Shown: in pieces, positions 56,245-64,000 of the stretch
How the letters are laid out: each line of letters opens with the position of its first letter
Numbering within the stretch: the stretch's first letter is position 1
From: Ramlibacter tataouinensis TTB310
Lineage (GTDB): Bacteria > Pseudomonadota > Gammaproteobacteria > Burkholderiales > Burkholderiaceae_C
Length of the DNA stretch: 64,000 nt
Direction of reading: 5' to 3'
NCBI RefSeq assembly: GCF_000215705.1
Contig: NC_015677.1
Span: forward strand, 2,492,001 to 2,556,000
The notes under the pieces: model-generated
Database searches by the model: none
What the model was told of the DNA's origin: nothing
Seen by the model: the letters and a program-made list of their open reading frames with translations, nothing else
Program-made: the position numbers and the translations under genes

Positions 56245-57479
56245 GCGAGCAGCTCCGCGAAGGACAGGAAGGCGACCGGTTCGCCGTGCGCGATGGCGCG
56301 GCCGGACGGATTGTCCACCAGCCCGTCGCCCCACACGGTGGAGGTCAGCACGCCCGAGCTCTGGTTGGGGAACAGCTCCAGCCCGCCGGCGGCATCGCGG
56401 CGCACGCGCAGGAACTCGCGCCGCTTGTCGGGCCGCCAGCTGAAGTGCGCCGGCAGCATCAGCGGCGCCGGTGCCGGCGCCAGGCGGCGCGCGCCCTGCA
56501 GCTTCAGCAGGAAGGGCCGCACCAGCAGCAGGAAGGTGACGAAGCTGGAGACCGGGTTGCCGGGCAGGCCGATGAAATGCGCGTCCTTCACGCACCCGTA
56601 GGCAAAGGGTTTGCCGGGCTTCATCGCGATCTGCCAGAGGTCGAGCGAGCCGAGCTGCTGCACCGCGGGTTTGATGTGGTCCTCCTCGCCCACCGACACG
56701 CCGCCGCTGGTGAGGATCAGGTCGTGCGCCTGCGCGGCGCCGCGCAGCGCTTCCACCGTCGCGTCCAGCCGGTCGGGCACGATGCCCAGGTCGGTGACCT
56801 CACAGCCCAGGCGCTGCAGCAGCGTGCGCAGGAAGAAACGGTTGGAGTTGTAGATGGCACCCGGCTTCATGCGCTCGGGCGGCACCTCGCCGGGCATCAC
56901 CAGCTCGTCGCCGGTGGAGAACAGCGCCACGCGCGGGCGCGCCGCCACCGCCAGCTGGTGCATGCCGATGCCGGCCGCCAGCCCCAGCGCGGCGGGCCCC
57001 AGGCGCTCGCCCCGGGCCAGCACCACCGCGCCGCGGGTCACGTCCTCGCCGCTGCGGCGTATCCACTGGCCGGGCTGCGGCACGCGCAGGATGCGCACGT
57101 TGCCCTCCGGGCCGGGCAGCGTCTCTTCCTGCATCACGATGGCATCGGCGCCCTCGGGCACGGGCGCGCCGGTGAAGATGCGCGCCGCCGTGCCGGGCGC
57201 CAGCGGCTGGGCCGCGCTGCCGGCCGGGATGCGCTGGCTCACCGGCAGGACCAGGTCCTCGTCGGCGATCTCGCTGCTGCGCACCGCGTAGCCGTCCATG
57301 CTGCTGTTGTCCTGCGGCGGCACCTGCAGCTCCGACACCAGGTCCTGCGCCAGCACCCGGCCGTCGGCCTCGAAGGTGGACACCGTCTCCACGCGCGCCA
57401 GCGTCTGCGCGTGGCCCAGCAGCTCGGCCAGCGCCTCGTCCAGCGGACGCAGCGGCGCCCTCGGGGCGGCAGCGGTCAT
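56241..57479 (-). CDS. moeA: molybdopterin molybdenumtransferase MoeA
   Basis: 412-residue enzyme inserting molybdate into adenylylated molybdopterin. Diagnostic parts: PPQDNSSMDGYAVR, the IFTGAPVPEGADAIVMQEET segment, RSGEDVTRG, FSTGDELVMPGE, TSGGVSVGEEDHIKPAVQQLG and KPGKPFAYG...GLPGNPVSSFVTF. It overlaps mobB at its start and moaD at its end (ATGA in both cases). Confidence 0.97.
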   Translation of the reverse strand: MTAAAPRAPLRPLDEALAELLGHAQTLARVETVSTFEADGRVLAQDLVSELQVPPQDNSSMDGYAVRSSEIADEDLVLPVSQRIPAGSAAQPLAPGTAARIFTGAPVPEGADAIVMQEETLPGPEGNVRILRVPQPGQWIRRSGEDVTRGAVVLARGERLGPAALGLAAGIGMHQLAVAARPRVALFSTGDELVMPGEVPPERMKPGAIYNSNRFFLRTLLQRLGCEVTDLGIVPDRLDATVEALRGAAQAHDLILTSGGVSVGEEDHIKPAVQQLGSLDLWQIAMKPGKPFAYGCVKDAHFIGLPGNPVSSFVTFLLLVRPFLLKLQGARRLAPAPAPLMLPAHFSWRPDKRREFLRVRRDAAGGLELFPNQSSGVLTSTVWGDGLVDNPSGRAIAHGEPVAFLSFAELLA

Positions 57480-58009
57480 GCGTACATCTCCGGCAGGTAG
57501 TCGAACCGGTGGCCATTGTCGACCAGCCAGCCGGCCACGCCATCGGGATCGTTCAGATCCAGCACCGGCCGCAGGGTGGGCCCGGGCAGCGCGCCGGCGC
57601 TGTCGGTGGCGATGGCGACGATGAAGTCGTCCTCGGGGTAGCGCGCCGGCTTGCCGGCCTCGGCGCGCCAGACCTCGACTTTGGGCAGGTTACTCTCCTT
57701 GAAGCCTTCCACCAGCACCCAGTCGACGCCGTCGTACAGCTCGGCGATCAGGTGGTGCACGTTCAGCCGCCCTTCCTGCTCGAACTCGCGGATCAGCGCC
57801 AGCCGGCGGCTGGAGGCCACCACCACTTCGAAAGCGCCGGCCTCGCGGTGGCGGTGCGTGTCCTTGCCCGGATGGTCGATGTCGAACTTGTGGTGCGCAT
57901 GCTTGACCACCGACACGCGCAAGCCCCGCAGCTTGAGCGCGGGGATGAGCTTTTCCACCAGGGTGGTCTTGCCCGAGCCGGAGTAACCGGCAAAGCCCAC
58001 GACTTTCAT
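57476..58009 (-). CDS. mobB: molybdopterin-guanine dinucleotide biosynthesis protein B
   Basis: 177-residue GTP-binding accessory protein with P-loop GYSGSGKTTLVEKL and VVKHAHHKFDIDHPGKDTHRHREAGA, the family's second motif. Supports MGD cofactor formation. ATG 58009 overlaps the thrC stop and its own stop overlaps the moeA start; both overlaps are ATGA. Confidence 0.96.
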   Translation of the reverse strand: MKVVGFAGYSGSGKTTLVEKLIPALKLRGLRVSVVKHAHHKFDIDHPGKDTHRHREAGAFEVVVASSRRLALIREFEQEGRLNVHHLIAELYDGVDWVLVEGFKESNLPKVEVWRAEAGKPARYPEDDFIVAIATDSAGALPGPTLRPVLDLNDPDGVAGWLVDNGHRFDYLPEMYA

Positions 58010-59427
58010 GCGCCCGCCTGGTCGCAATGCTGCGCGATGTAGCGTTTGACCGCCTCGGCGTCGGCCGGCACCACGGCCACGCGCTTGGGCAGCCGCTCGA
58101 TGCCCTCGAAGCGGGCCGGCCGCTGCGGCTCGCGGCCCAGCGCCTCGACGACGGTGGCGGCGAACTTGATCGGCAGCGCGGTTTCCAGCACCACCATCGG
58201 GATGCCCGGCTGGCGGTGCTCGCGCGCGACCTTCAGGCCGTCGGCCGTGTGCGTGTCGATCATCACGCCATGGCGCTGCCAGGTGTCGCGCAGGGTGGCC
58301 AGGCGGTCGGCGTGGGTGCTCCTGCCGCTGGCGAAGCCGTAGCGCTCGCGCGCCGCGCCCACCTCGCCGGCCAGCTCGAAGCGGCCCTGCGCCGGCAGCT
58401 GCTCGCCGAACAGCTGCCGCGTCCGGGACGCATCGCGCCCCAGCAGGTCGAACACGAAGCGCTCGAAGTTGCTGGCCTTGGAGATGTCCATCGATGGGCT
58501 GGAGGTCTCGTAGGTGTCCCGGCTGCCGCGCACGCGGTAGGTGCCGGTGCGGAAGAACTCGTCCAGCACGTCGTTCTCGTTGGTCGCCAGCACCAGCCGC
58601 GCGATCGGCAGGCTCATCATGCGCGCCACGTGGCCGGCGCAGATGTTGCCGAAGTTGCCGGAGGGCACGGCGAAGCTGACCTTCTCGTGGTTCCCGCCGG
58701 TCGCCTGGAAATACCCCGCGAAGTAGTACACCACCTGCGCCACCAGCCGCGCCCAGTTGATGGAGTTGACGGTGCCTATCCTGTACCTGCGCTTGAACGC
58801 CAGGTCGTTCGACACGGCCTTGACGATGTCCTGGCAGTCGTCGAACACGCCCTGCACCGCCAGGTTGTGGATGTTGGCGTCCTGCAGGCTGAACATCTGC
58901 GCCTGCTGGAACGGGCTCATGCGGCCATGCGGCGAGGTCATGAACACGCGCACGCCGCGCTTGCCGCGCATGGCGTACTCGGCGGCGCTGCCGGTGTCGC
59001 CCGAGGTCGCGCCCAGGATGTTGAGCTCCTCGCCGCGGCGTCCCAGCTCGTACTCGAACAGCTGGCCCAGCAGCTGCATGGCCATGTCCTTGAACGCCAG
59101 CGTGGGGCCGTTGGACAGGGCCTGGAGGTACAGCCCCTCTTCCAGTTTTCTGAGCGGGACGATCTGCGGCGTGCCGAACACCTCCTCGGTGTAGGTCCTG
59201 CGGCAGATCGCGCGCAGGTCGTCCGCGGGGATGTCGTCGATGTACAGCGACAGGATCTCGAAGGCCAGGTCCGCATAGGCCAGCCCGCGCCAGCGGGAGA
59301 GCGTGGCGGCGTCGACCCGGGGGTAGCGCTCGGGCAGGTACAGGCCGCCGTCCGGCGCCAGGCCCTCGAGCAGGATCTCGCTGAAGCGCTTGCGCTCGGG
59401 ATGGCCGCGCGTGGAGAGGTAAAGCAT
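58006..59427 (-). CDS. thrC: threonine synthase
   Basis: 473-residue PLP enzyme converting O-phosphohomoserine to threonine. The PLP lysine is in LAFKDMAMQLLGQLFEY; the GATSGDTGSAAEYAMRG and PSGNFGNICAGHVARMM loops bind phosphate. The long form with N-terminal MLYLSTRGHPERKRFSEILLEGLAPDGGLYLPE is the proteobacterial type. It normally follows hom; here a toxin-antitoxin pair separates them. The start is 12 bases from the VapC-like gene's end. Confidence 0.97.
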   Translation of the reverse strand: MLYLSTRGHPERKRFSEILLEGLAPDGGLYLPERYPRVDAATLSRWRGLAYADLAFEILSLYIDDIPADDLRAICRRTYTEEVFGTPQIVPLRKLEEGLYLQALSNGPTLAFKDMAMQLLGQLFEYELGRRGEELNILGATSGDTGSAAEYAMRGKRGVRVFMTSPHGRMSPFQQAQMFSLQDANIHNLAVQGVFDDCQDIVKAVSNDLAFKRRYRIGTVNSINWARLVAQVVYYFAGYFQATGGNHEKVSFAVPSGNFGNICAGHVARMMSLPIARLVLATNENDVLDEFFRTGTYRVRGSRDTYETSSPSMDISKASNFERFVFDLLGRDASRTRQLFGEQLPAQGRFELAGEVGAARERYGFASGRSTHADRLATLRDTWQRHGVMIDTHTADGLKVAREHRQPGIPMVVLETALPIKFAATVVEALGREPQRPARFEGIERLPKRVAVVPADAEAVKRYIAQHCDQAGA

Positions 59428-59438
59428 GGGCTGGGCGC

Positions 59439-59864
59439 TCAGGCGTGCTTGCCGGTCCAGGGATCGAACAGGCGCACACCGGTGTCGGCGAAGTGGCGGG
59501 TGTTGCGGGTGACCAGGGTTAGATTGTGGGCCAGGGCTGTGGCGGCGATGAGGATGTCCATGTCCTGTTGCGGCCGTCCGATGGCGTCAAGCGAGGCACG
59601 CAGGCGGGCCCAGACTCGCAGGATCGGCTCGCCGACATCCAACGTCCGGTCTGCATAGCGGGCTTGCAAGGTGTCACGCCATGCCTGCAGCGCGTTGCGC
59701 CGCCGCCCGGGCTCGAGGCGCTCGATGCCGTACTGGATTTCGCCAAGCGCGATGACGGGCAACGCGGCCCGCGCGGTATGCGCTTCCAACCACTTCACCA
59801 CCGCCGCGTCGGCTTGGCGCCTGAGCGCTTCCGAAACCACGCATGTGTCAAGCAACCAGAGCAT
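59439..59864 (-). CDS. PIN-domain toxin (VapC-like ribonuclease)
   Basis: 141-residue PIN-domain protein with acidic residues at typical positions: Asp6 (LLDTCVVSE), Glu in LGEIQYGIE, Asp in QQDMDILIAATA, and Asp in DTGVRLFDPW. VapC toxins cleave RNA and are neutralised by a cognate antitoxin. Its ATG overlaps the antitoxin stop by one base (TGATG), a standard arrangement. Lies between thrC and hom in an otherwise conserved operon. Confidence 0.92.
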   Translation of the reverse strand: MLWLLDTCVVSEALRRQADAAVVKWLEAHTARAALPVIALGEIQYGIERLEPGRRRNALQAWRDTLQARYADRTLDVGEPILRVWARLRASLDAIGRPQQDMDILIAATALAHNLTLVTRNTRHFADTGVRLFDPWTGKHA

Positions 59865-60118
59865 CAGCCGAGTTCCGGCGGTGCCTTGCGCCCCCGCCGG
59901 ACCGGCAGTTCAAGCTCGTCGATCTTGGGCGCACTCATCAGGAACTCGAAGAAACCATCGTCCCCGGCCGGCTGCGTGGCCTCATGCGCGTCCACGGCCA
60001 CCACCTTGACCACCGGCCGGCCATGGCGCGTGATGACCTGCGGCCCTTCTTTGACGGCGCGATCCATCAACTCGCTCAGACGGTTCTTGGCGTCGTGCAC
60101 TTGCCAGGTTGCAGCCAT
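59864..60118 (-). CDS. Phd/YefM-family antitoxin
   Basis: 84-residue antitoxin. The N-terminal DNA-binding part MAATWQVHDAKNRLSELMDRAVKEGPQVITRHGRPVVKVVAV is the Phd/YefM signature; the C-terminus (DGFFEFLMSAPKIDELELPVRRG) should wrap the toxin. It precedes the PIN gene. Such antitoxins repress their own promoter, and a small palindrome lies upstream. Confidence 0.92.
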   Translation of the reverse strand: MAATWQVHDAKNRLSELMDRAVKEGPQVITRHGRPVVKVVAVDAHEATQPAGDDGFFEFLMSAPKIDELELPVRRGRKAPPELG

Positions 60119-60164
60119 TACGACCTCCGACGCAAAAAATATGGACAGATTAAAAGCCAGACTT

Positions 60165-60177
60165 GCTACATTCTAGC
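60165..60177 (-). promoter_or_regulatory. candidate operator of the toxin-antitoxin pair
   Basis: GCTA-CATTC-TAGC is an inverted repeat in the AT-rich 71-bp gap between hom and the antitoxin gene. TAATCT (minus strand, near 60146-60151) could be a -10. Placed as expected for autoregulation; unproved. Confidence 0.35.
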
Positions 60178-60189
60178 CAGAATCCCGGT

Positions 60190-61524
60190 TTAAGCCAGCT
60201 CTTCCTTGCGGATGCGCACGATGGGCGCCAGCACCGTGGCCAGCGCCTGCATCTGCGCGATCACCTGGTTCATGGTGCCCTCGCGCACGCTGTGCGTCAG
60301 GATGATGAGGTCGGTCTGCCGCACCTCGGAGGTGCCTTCGTCACCTCGGCCCTCGCCGGCCCCGCGCTGCAGCATGGCGTCGACGCTGATGCCGGCATTG
60401 GCCAGCAGGCCCGTGACCTGGGCCAGCACGCCGGCCTGGTCGGCCACGCGCAGGCGCAGGTAGTAGCTGGTCACCACCTCGTCCATGGGCAGCACCGGCT
60501 GGTCGCTCATCTGGTCGGGCTGGAACGCCAGGTGCGGCACGCGGTGCGCGGCATCGGCCGTGTGCAGGCGCGTGATGTCCACCAAGTCGGCGATCACCGC
60601 GCTGGCGGTGGGCTCGCTGCCCGCGCCCTTGCCGTAGTGCAGCGTGGTGCCCACGGCGTCGCCCTGCACCACCACCGCGTTCATCGCACCCTCGACGTTG
60701 GCGATCAGGCGCTTGGCCGGCACCAGGCTGGGGTGCACCCGCAGCTCGATGCCCTTGGCGACGCGCTTGGTGATGCCCAGCAGCTTGATCCGGTAGCCCA
60801 GCTGCTCGGCGTACCGGATGTCCTGCGCGGCCAGCCGGGTGATGCCCTCCACGTAGGCCCGCTCGAACTGCACCGGGATGCCGAAGGCGATGGAGCACAT
60901 GATGGTGGCCTTGTGCGCGGCGTCCACGCCCTCGATGTCGAAGGTCGGGTCGGCCTCGGCATAGCCCAGGCGCTGCGCCTCCTTGAGTACCACGTCGAAG
61001 TCCAGCCCCTTGTCGCGCATCTCGGAGAGGATGAAGTTGGTGGTGCCGTTGATGATGCCGGCGATCCACTCGATGCGGTTGGCGGTCAGGCCTTCGCGCA
61101 GCGCCTTGATGATGGGGATGCCGCCGGCCACCGCGGCCTCGAAGCCCACCATCACGCCGCGCCGGTGGGCGGCCGCGAAGATCTCGGTGCCGTGCACGGC
61201 CAGCAGCGCCTTGTTGGCGGTGACCACGTGCTTACCGGCCTCGATGGCCTCCGTCACCAGCTGGCGGGCGATGCCGTAGCCGCCGATCAGCTCGACCACG
61301 ATGTCGATGTCGGGGTTGGCGATCACCGCGCGCGCATCGCTCACCACCTGGGCCTGGCTGCCGGCGATGGCCTGGGCACGGGCGGTGTCGAGGTCGGCCA
61401 CCATGCTGAGGGCGATGCCGCGGCCGGCGCGGCGCATGATCTCGGCCTGGTTGCGCTTGAGGACGTTGAAGACGCCGCCGCCGACGGTGCCGATGCCCAG
61501 CAGGCCGACTTGGATGGGTTTCAT
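60190..61524 (-). CDS. hom: homoserine dehydrogenase
   Basis: 444-residue NAD(P)H enzyme reducing aspartate semialdehyde to homoserine. NAD motif GIGTVGGGVF, active region GGGIPII-like AVAGGIPIIKALREGLTANRIEWIAGIINGTTNFIL and GYAEADPTFDIEGVDAAHK. A C-terminal ACT domain (about 365-444) gives threonine feedback. The ATG overlaps the alaC stop in ATGA (61521-61524). Confidence 0.97.
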   Translation of the reverse strand: MKPIQVGLLGIGTVGGGVFNVLKRNQAEIMRRAGRGIALSMVADLDTARAQAIAGSQAQVVSDARAVIANPDIDIVVELIGGYGIARQLVTEAIEAGKHVVTANKALLAVHGTEIFAAAHRRGVMVGFEAAVAGGIPIIKALREGLTANRIEWIAGIINGTTNFILSEMRDKGLDFDVVLKEAQRLGYAEADPTFDIEGVDAAHKATIMCSIAFGIPVQFERAYVEGITRLAAQDIRYAEQLGYRIKLLGITKRVAKGIELRVHPSLVPAKRLIANVEGAMNAVVVQGDAVGTTLHYGKGAGSEPTASAVIADLVDITRLHTADAAHRVPHLAFQPDQMSDQPVLPMDEVVTSYYLRLRVADQAGVLAQVTGLLANAGISVDAMLQRGAGEGRGDEGTSEVRQTDLIILTHSVREGTMNQVIAQMQALATVLAPIVRIRKEELA

Positions 61525-62747
61525 GTCGAGTTGCGCTTGCGGTAGTTGTCGAGGAATCTTTCGATGCGGCCGATGGCTTCGCGCAGGTCGTCCTCGTGCG
61601 GGAGGAAGACGATGCGGAAGTGGTCGGGCTGGCGCCAGTTGAAGCCGGTGCCCTGCACCAGCATCACGCGGGTCTCCTGCAGCAGCTCCAGGAAGAACTG
61701 GCGGTCGTCCTGGATCGGGTAGACCTTGGGGTCCAGCCGCGGGAACATGTACAGCGCGGCCTGCGGCTTGACGCAGCTGACGCCGGGGATCGCCGTGATG
61801 AGCTCGTAGGCCAGGTCGCGCTGGCGGCGCAGGCGCCCGCCGGGAGCGATCAGCTCGTTGATGCTCTGGTAGCCGCCCAGCGCGGTCTGGATCGCCCACT
61901 GCCCCGGCACGTTGGCGCACAGCCGCATGTTGGACAGCATGGTCAGGCCCTCGATGTAGTCGGCCGCCGCCTTCCTGTCGCCCGACACCACCATCCAGCC
62001 GGCCCGGTAGCCGCAGGAGCGGTAGCTCTTGGACAGGGAGTTGAAGGTCAGCGTCAGCACGTCCTCCGACAGGCTGGCGATGGCGGTGTGCCTGACATCG
62101 TCGTACAGCACCTTGTCGTAGACCTCGTCGGCCAGGATCACCAGGCCATGCTCGCGCGCCAGGCCCACGATCTGCCTGAGCAGCGCGTCGGAGTACAACG
62201 CGCCCGTCGGGTTGTTGGGGTTGATGACGACGATGCCCTTGGTGCGCGGCGTGATCTTGCGCTTGAGGTCGTCCAGGTCCGGCATCCAGCCGTTGGCCTC
62301 GTCGCACAGGTAGTGCACGGGAGTGCCGCCCGACAGCGTGGCGGCCGCGGTCCACAGCGGGTAGTCCGGCGCGGGCAGCAGCAGCTCGTCGCCGTCGTTG
62401 AGCAGCGCGTTGGTGGCCATGGCGATCAGCTCGCTGGCGCCGTTGCCCAGGTAGATGTCGTCCAGCGTGACGCCCTTGATGCCCTGCTGCTGGGTGTAGT
62501 GCATCACGGCCTTGCGCGCCGCGAAGATGCCCTTGCTGTCCGAATAGCCCGCCGAGTTCGGCAGGTTGCGGATCATGTCCTGCTGGATCTCCTCGGGCGC
62601 GTCGAAGCCGAACACCGCCAGGTTGCCGATGTTGAGCTTGATGACCTTGTGGCCGTCCTCCTCCATGCGCCGGGCCGCATCCATGATGGGCCCGCGGATG
62701 TCATACAGCACGTTGGCCAGCTTGGCTGATTTCTGGATGGTCTTCAA
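61521..62747 (-). CDS. alaC: alanine-synthesizing aminotransferase AlaC-like
   Basis: 408-residue class I PLP aminotransferase; PLP-binding lysine in TFNSLSKSYRSCGYRAGW and NPNNPTGALYS. The start MKTIQKSAKLANVLYDIRGPIMDAARRMEEDGHKVIKLNIGN is typical of AlaA/AlaC alanine-forming aminotransferases of betaproteobacteria. First gene of the leftward amino-acid and molybdenum-cofactor run. Divergent from the Mth938-like gene. Confidence 0.93.
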   Translation of the reverse strand: MKTIQKSAKLANVLYDIRGPIMDAARRMEEDGHKVIKLNIGNLAVFGFDAPEEIQQDMIRNLPNSAGYSDSKGIFAARKAVMHYTQQQGIKGVTLDDIYLGNGASELIAMATNALLNDGDELLLPAPDYPLWTAAATLSGGTPVHYLCDEANGWMPDLDDLKRKITPRTKGIVVINPNNPTGALYSDALLRQIVGLAREHGLVILADEVYDKVLYDDVRHTAIASLSEDVLTLTFNSLSKSYRSCGYRAGWMVVSGDRKAAADYIEGLTMLSNMRLCANVPGQWAIQTALGGYQSINELIAPGGRLRRQRDLAYELITAIPGVSCVKPQAALYMFPRLDPKVYPIQDDRQFFLELLQETRVMLVQGTGFNWRQPDHFRIVFLPHEDDLREAIGRIERFLDNYRKRNST

Positions 62748-62784
62748 AGCCCCTCCACAAGGCGTTTCTTCGAGGGTGGAAACC

Positions 62785-62790
62785 TATAAT
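62785..62790 (+). promoter_or_regulatory. -10 box of the Mth938-like gene
   Basis: A perfect TATAAT lies 21 bases before the ATG at 62811, in the 63-bp gap shared with alaC. No clear -35. Confidence 0.45.
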
Positions 62791-62810
62791 TTGACCATAG
62801 TTGCCCAGCC

Positions 62811-63188
62811 ATGAAACTCCAGCCCGACCGTTCCACCGCGCCCACCATCACCGGGCACGGCCCCGGGTGGGTGGCCGTCAACGGGGAGCGCATCGCCCAC
62901 AGCGTGGTGATCGCCTCGGGCGGGCAGCGCATCGCCTGGGAGTGCCGCAGCTTCGACGAACTGGCCGAGGCCCACTTCGGCCTGCTGGCGCAGCTGCAGG
63001 TCGAGGTGGTGATCTTCGGCAGCGGTGCGCGCATCCGCTTCCCCCGGCCGGCCTGGCTCAAGCCGCTGATGGCCCGCCGCATCGGCATCGAAACCATGGA
63101 CACGGCGGCGGCCTGCCGCACTTACAACATCCTGGCCCAGGAAGGGCGCGACGTCGCCGCAGCTCTGCTGCTCGAGGCGGCGCCCTGA
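62811..63188 (+). CDS. Mth938-like domain protein (NDUFAF3-related)
   Basis: 125-residue protein: MKLQPDRSTAPTITGHGPGWVAVNGERIAHSVVIASGG, then VEVVIFGSGARIRFPRP and GIETMDTAAACRTYNILAQEGRDVAAALLLE. These match the Mth938-like (formerly DUF498) family, related to the mitochondrial complex I assembly factor NDUFAF3. Its bacterial role is not established. Confidence 0.9.
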   Translation: MKLQPDRSTAPTITGHGPGWVAVNGERIAHSVVIASGGQRIAWECRSFDELAEAHFGLLAQLQVEVVIFGSGARIRFPRPAWLKPLMARRIGIETMDTAAACRTYNILAQEGRDVAAALLLEAAP

Positions 63189-63299
63189 AGCCGTCAACAC
63201 CGCCCCGGCCACGGGGGGGAATCGGTTAAAATCTCGGGTCGCGACGGCTGCCGAGGCCTGGCCACAACGAGCAACCCCTGTCACACGAGATACAAATCC

Positions 63300-63776
63300 A
63301 TGGCGATCGTTGTCAACAAACCCCTTCCCGAATTCGAAGCGAACGCCACCGGCGGCATCAAGGTCTCCAACACCTCCCACCTCGGCCACATCGTCGTCCT
63401 CTACTTCTATCCCAAGGACAACACGCCCGGCTGCACCACCGAGGCCATGCAGTTCCGCGACAAGTACAAGGATTTCGTCAAGGCCGGCGCCACCGTCTTC
63501 GGGGTCTCGCGCGACAACATGAAATCGCACGACGACTTCAAGGCCAAGCTCGAACTGCCCTTCGAGCTGATCGCCGACACCGAGGAAAAGATGTGCCACA
63601 TGTTCGGCGTGGTCAAGAACAAGATCATGTACGGCAAGAAGGTGAAGGGCATCGAGCGCAGCACCTTCCTGGTCGGCGCCGACGGCGTGCTCAAGCAGGA
63701 ATGGCGCGGCCTCAAGGTGCCCGGCCATGTGGATGAGGTGCTCAAGGCGGTCAAGCTGCTGAAAAAGGCGGCCTGA
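63300..63776 (+). CDS. bcp: peroxiredoxin, bacterioferritin comigratory protein family
   Basis: 158-residue thiol peroxidase; peroxidatic Cys45 in KDNTPGCTTEAMQFRDKY. The usual resolving Cys five residues later (C-x4-C) is absent; Cys99 in EKMCHMFG may resolve in the alternative way seen in some BCP proteins. Threonine and arginine of the catalytic triad are present. The -10-like TAAAAT is near 63227. Followed by a terminator and phoH. Confidence 0.95.
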   Translation: MAIVVNKPLPEFEANATGGIKVSNTSHLGHIVVLYFYPKDNTPGCTTEAMQFRDKYKDFVKAGATVFGVSRDNMKSHDDFKAKLELPFELIADTEEKMCHMFGVVKNKIMYGKKVKGIERSTFLVGADGVLKQEWRGLKVPGHVDEVLKAVKLLKKAA

Positions 63777-63796
63777 CGTTTGGTAGCAACATGGCG

Positions 63797-63824
63797 GGGA
63801 CCGCAATTGAAGCGCTTCGGTCCC
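63797..63824 (+). other. hairpin in the bcp-phoH gap
   Basis: GGGACCG pairs with CGGTCCC around an inner AAGCGCTT-containing loop. It is not followed by T residues. It may be a 3' stabiliser of bcp RNA or part of a phoH leader. Confidence 0.35.
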
Positions 63825-63887
63825 TGTGCATAATGAATTCATGCCGTTGATCCCGACGCCCTGCGTCGTCACCGCACCCCTGGACCC

Positions 63888-63915
63888 AGCCGCCCGGCCT
63901 GCCTGGCGGCTTTTT
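63888..63915 (+). terminator. Rho-independent terminator before phoH
   Basis: AGCCGCC pairs with GGCGGCT across a short loop, followed directly by TTTTT (63911-63915). It lies between bcp and the phoH start. Confidence 0.75.
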
Positions 63916-63952
63916 CGTTTCTTGACCTCCTCAACAGGAAACCCCTCGCCGT

Positions 63953-64000
63953 ATGCCCCTGCCTCCCGCCCCCACCAAGCGCGCCGCCCTGCTCCCGCCG
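63953..64000 (+). CDS. phoH: start of a PhoH-family ATPase gene (cut by window edge)
   Basis: Only 16 codons are visible: MPLPPAPTKRAALLPP, preceded by ACAGGAAACC. This matches my recollection of the N-terminus of PhoH-family proteins that follow bcp in Comamonadaceae. The PIN and ATPase domains lie beyond the window, so the assignment relies on context. Confidence 0.5.
   Translation, partial: MPLPPAPTKRAALLPP

Overview
The window is GC-rich DNA (about 70% G+C) from a betaproteobacterium of the order Burkholderiales, most likely family Comamonadaceae (Ramlibacter/Variovorax-like). That placement is an inference. It rests on the gene neighbourhoods (AddB-like nuclease-trxA-rho; alaC-hom-thrC-mobB-moeA-moaD-moaE; bcp-phoH), three Bug/TctC solute-binding proteins, a type B L31, an alanine/lysine-rich SWIB protein and a GspAB pair. 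I saw no tRNA, rRNA, CRISPR array, insertion sequence or prophage gene. Almost all of the window is chromosomal coding sequence.

Layout. 1-5069: AddB-like nuclease (cut by the left edge), trxA, rho, a Dps protein and L31. 5154-8209: a large membrane protein and a MATE exporter. 8163-17133: the phosphate block, with phoR-phoB-phoU-pstB-pstA-pstC-pstS running leftward, then a fasciclin lipoprotein and ppx running rightward. 17173-19928: an arsenic module (aqpS-type channel, arsC, arsR, divergent MFS exporter). 19993-23854: a small Lys/Ala-rich protein behind a striking AT-rich palindrome, then sixA, ppk and olsB. 23930-30518: alpha/beta hydrolase, M14 peptidase, isocitrate lyase, two EamA transporters around an Lrp regulator (the second frameshifted), and a SWIB protein with a histone H1-like tail. 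30588-37345: a TPP enzyme, a TetR regulator and a four-gene operon (Bug solute-binding protein, Gfo/Idh dehydrogenase, DUF993, TIM-barrel isomerase). 37399-47836: bactofilin, small exported and membrane proteins, gspAB, MFS, Nudix, SDR and acuI. 47868-51495: clpB, an unknown protein and a decayed dehydrogenase remnant. 51515-55496: a flavin hydroxylase, two Bug proteins and a MarR regulator. 55508-62747: the alaC-hom-[toxin-antitoxin]-thrC-mobB-moeA-moaD-moaE run. 62811-64000: Mth938-like protein, bcp and the start of phoH.

Two regulatory circuits can be read from the DNA. (1) A Pho regulon: 7-4-7 Pho boxes precede pstS and ppk, an 11-bp-phased variant precedes olsB, and a weaker triple repeat precedes the fasciclin gene. 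PhoBR would therefore couple Pi uptake, polyphosphate metabolism and probably phosphate-free ornithine lipids. The arsenate module sits inside this block, which fits arsenate entering as a phosphate mimic. (2) A TetR circuit: the same motif, ATAATTCACC-N5-GTTAATA, lies in the tetR/TPP-enzyme gap and again at the promoter of the Bug-Gfo/Idh-DUF993-isomerase operon, with the -10 element inside it both times. This joins six genes into one probably undescribed catabolic system and is the best candidate for a new system here.
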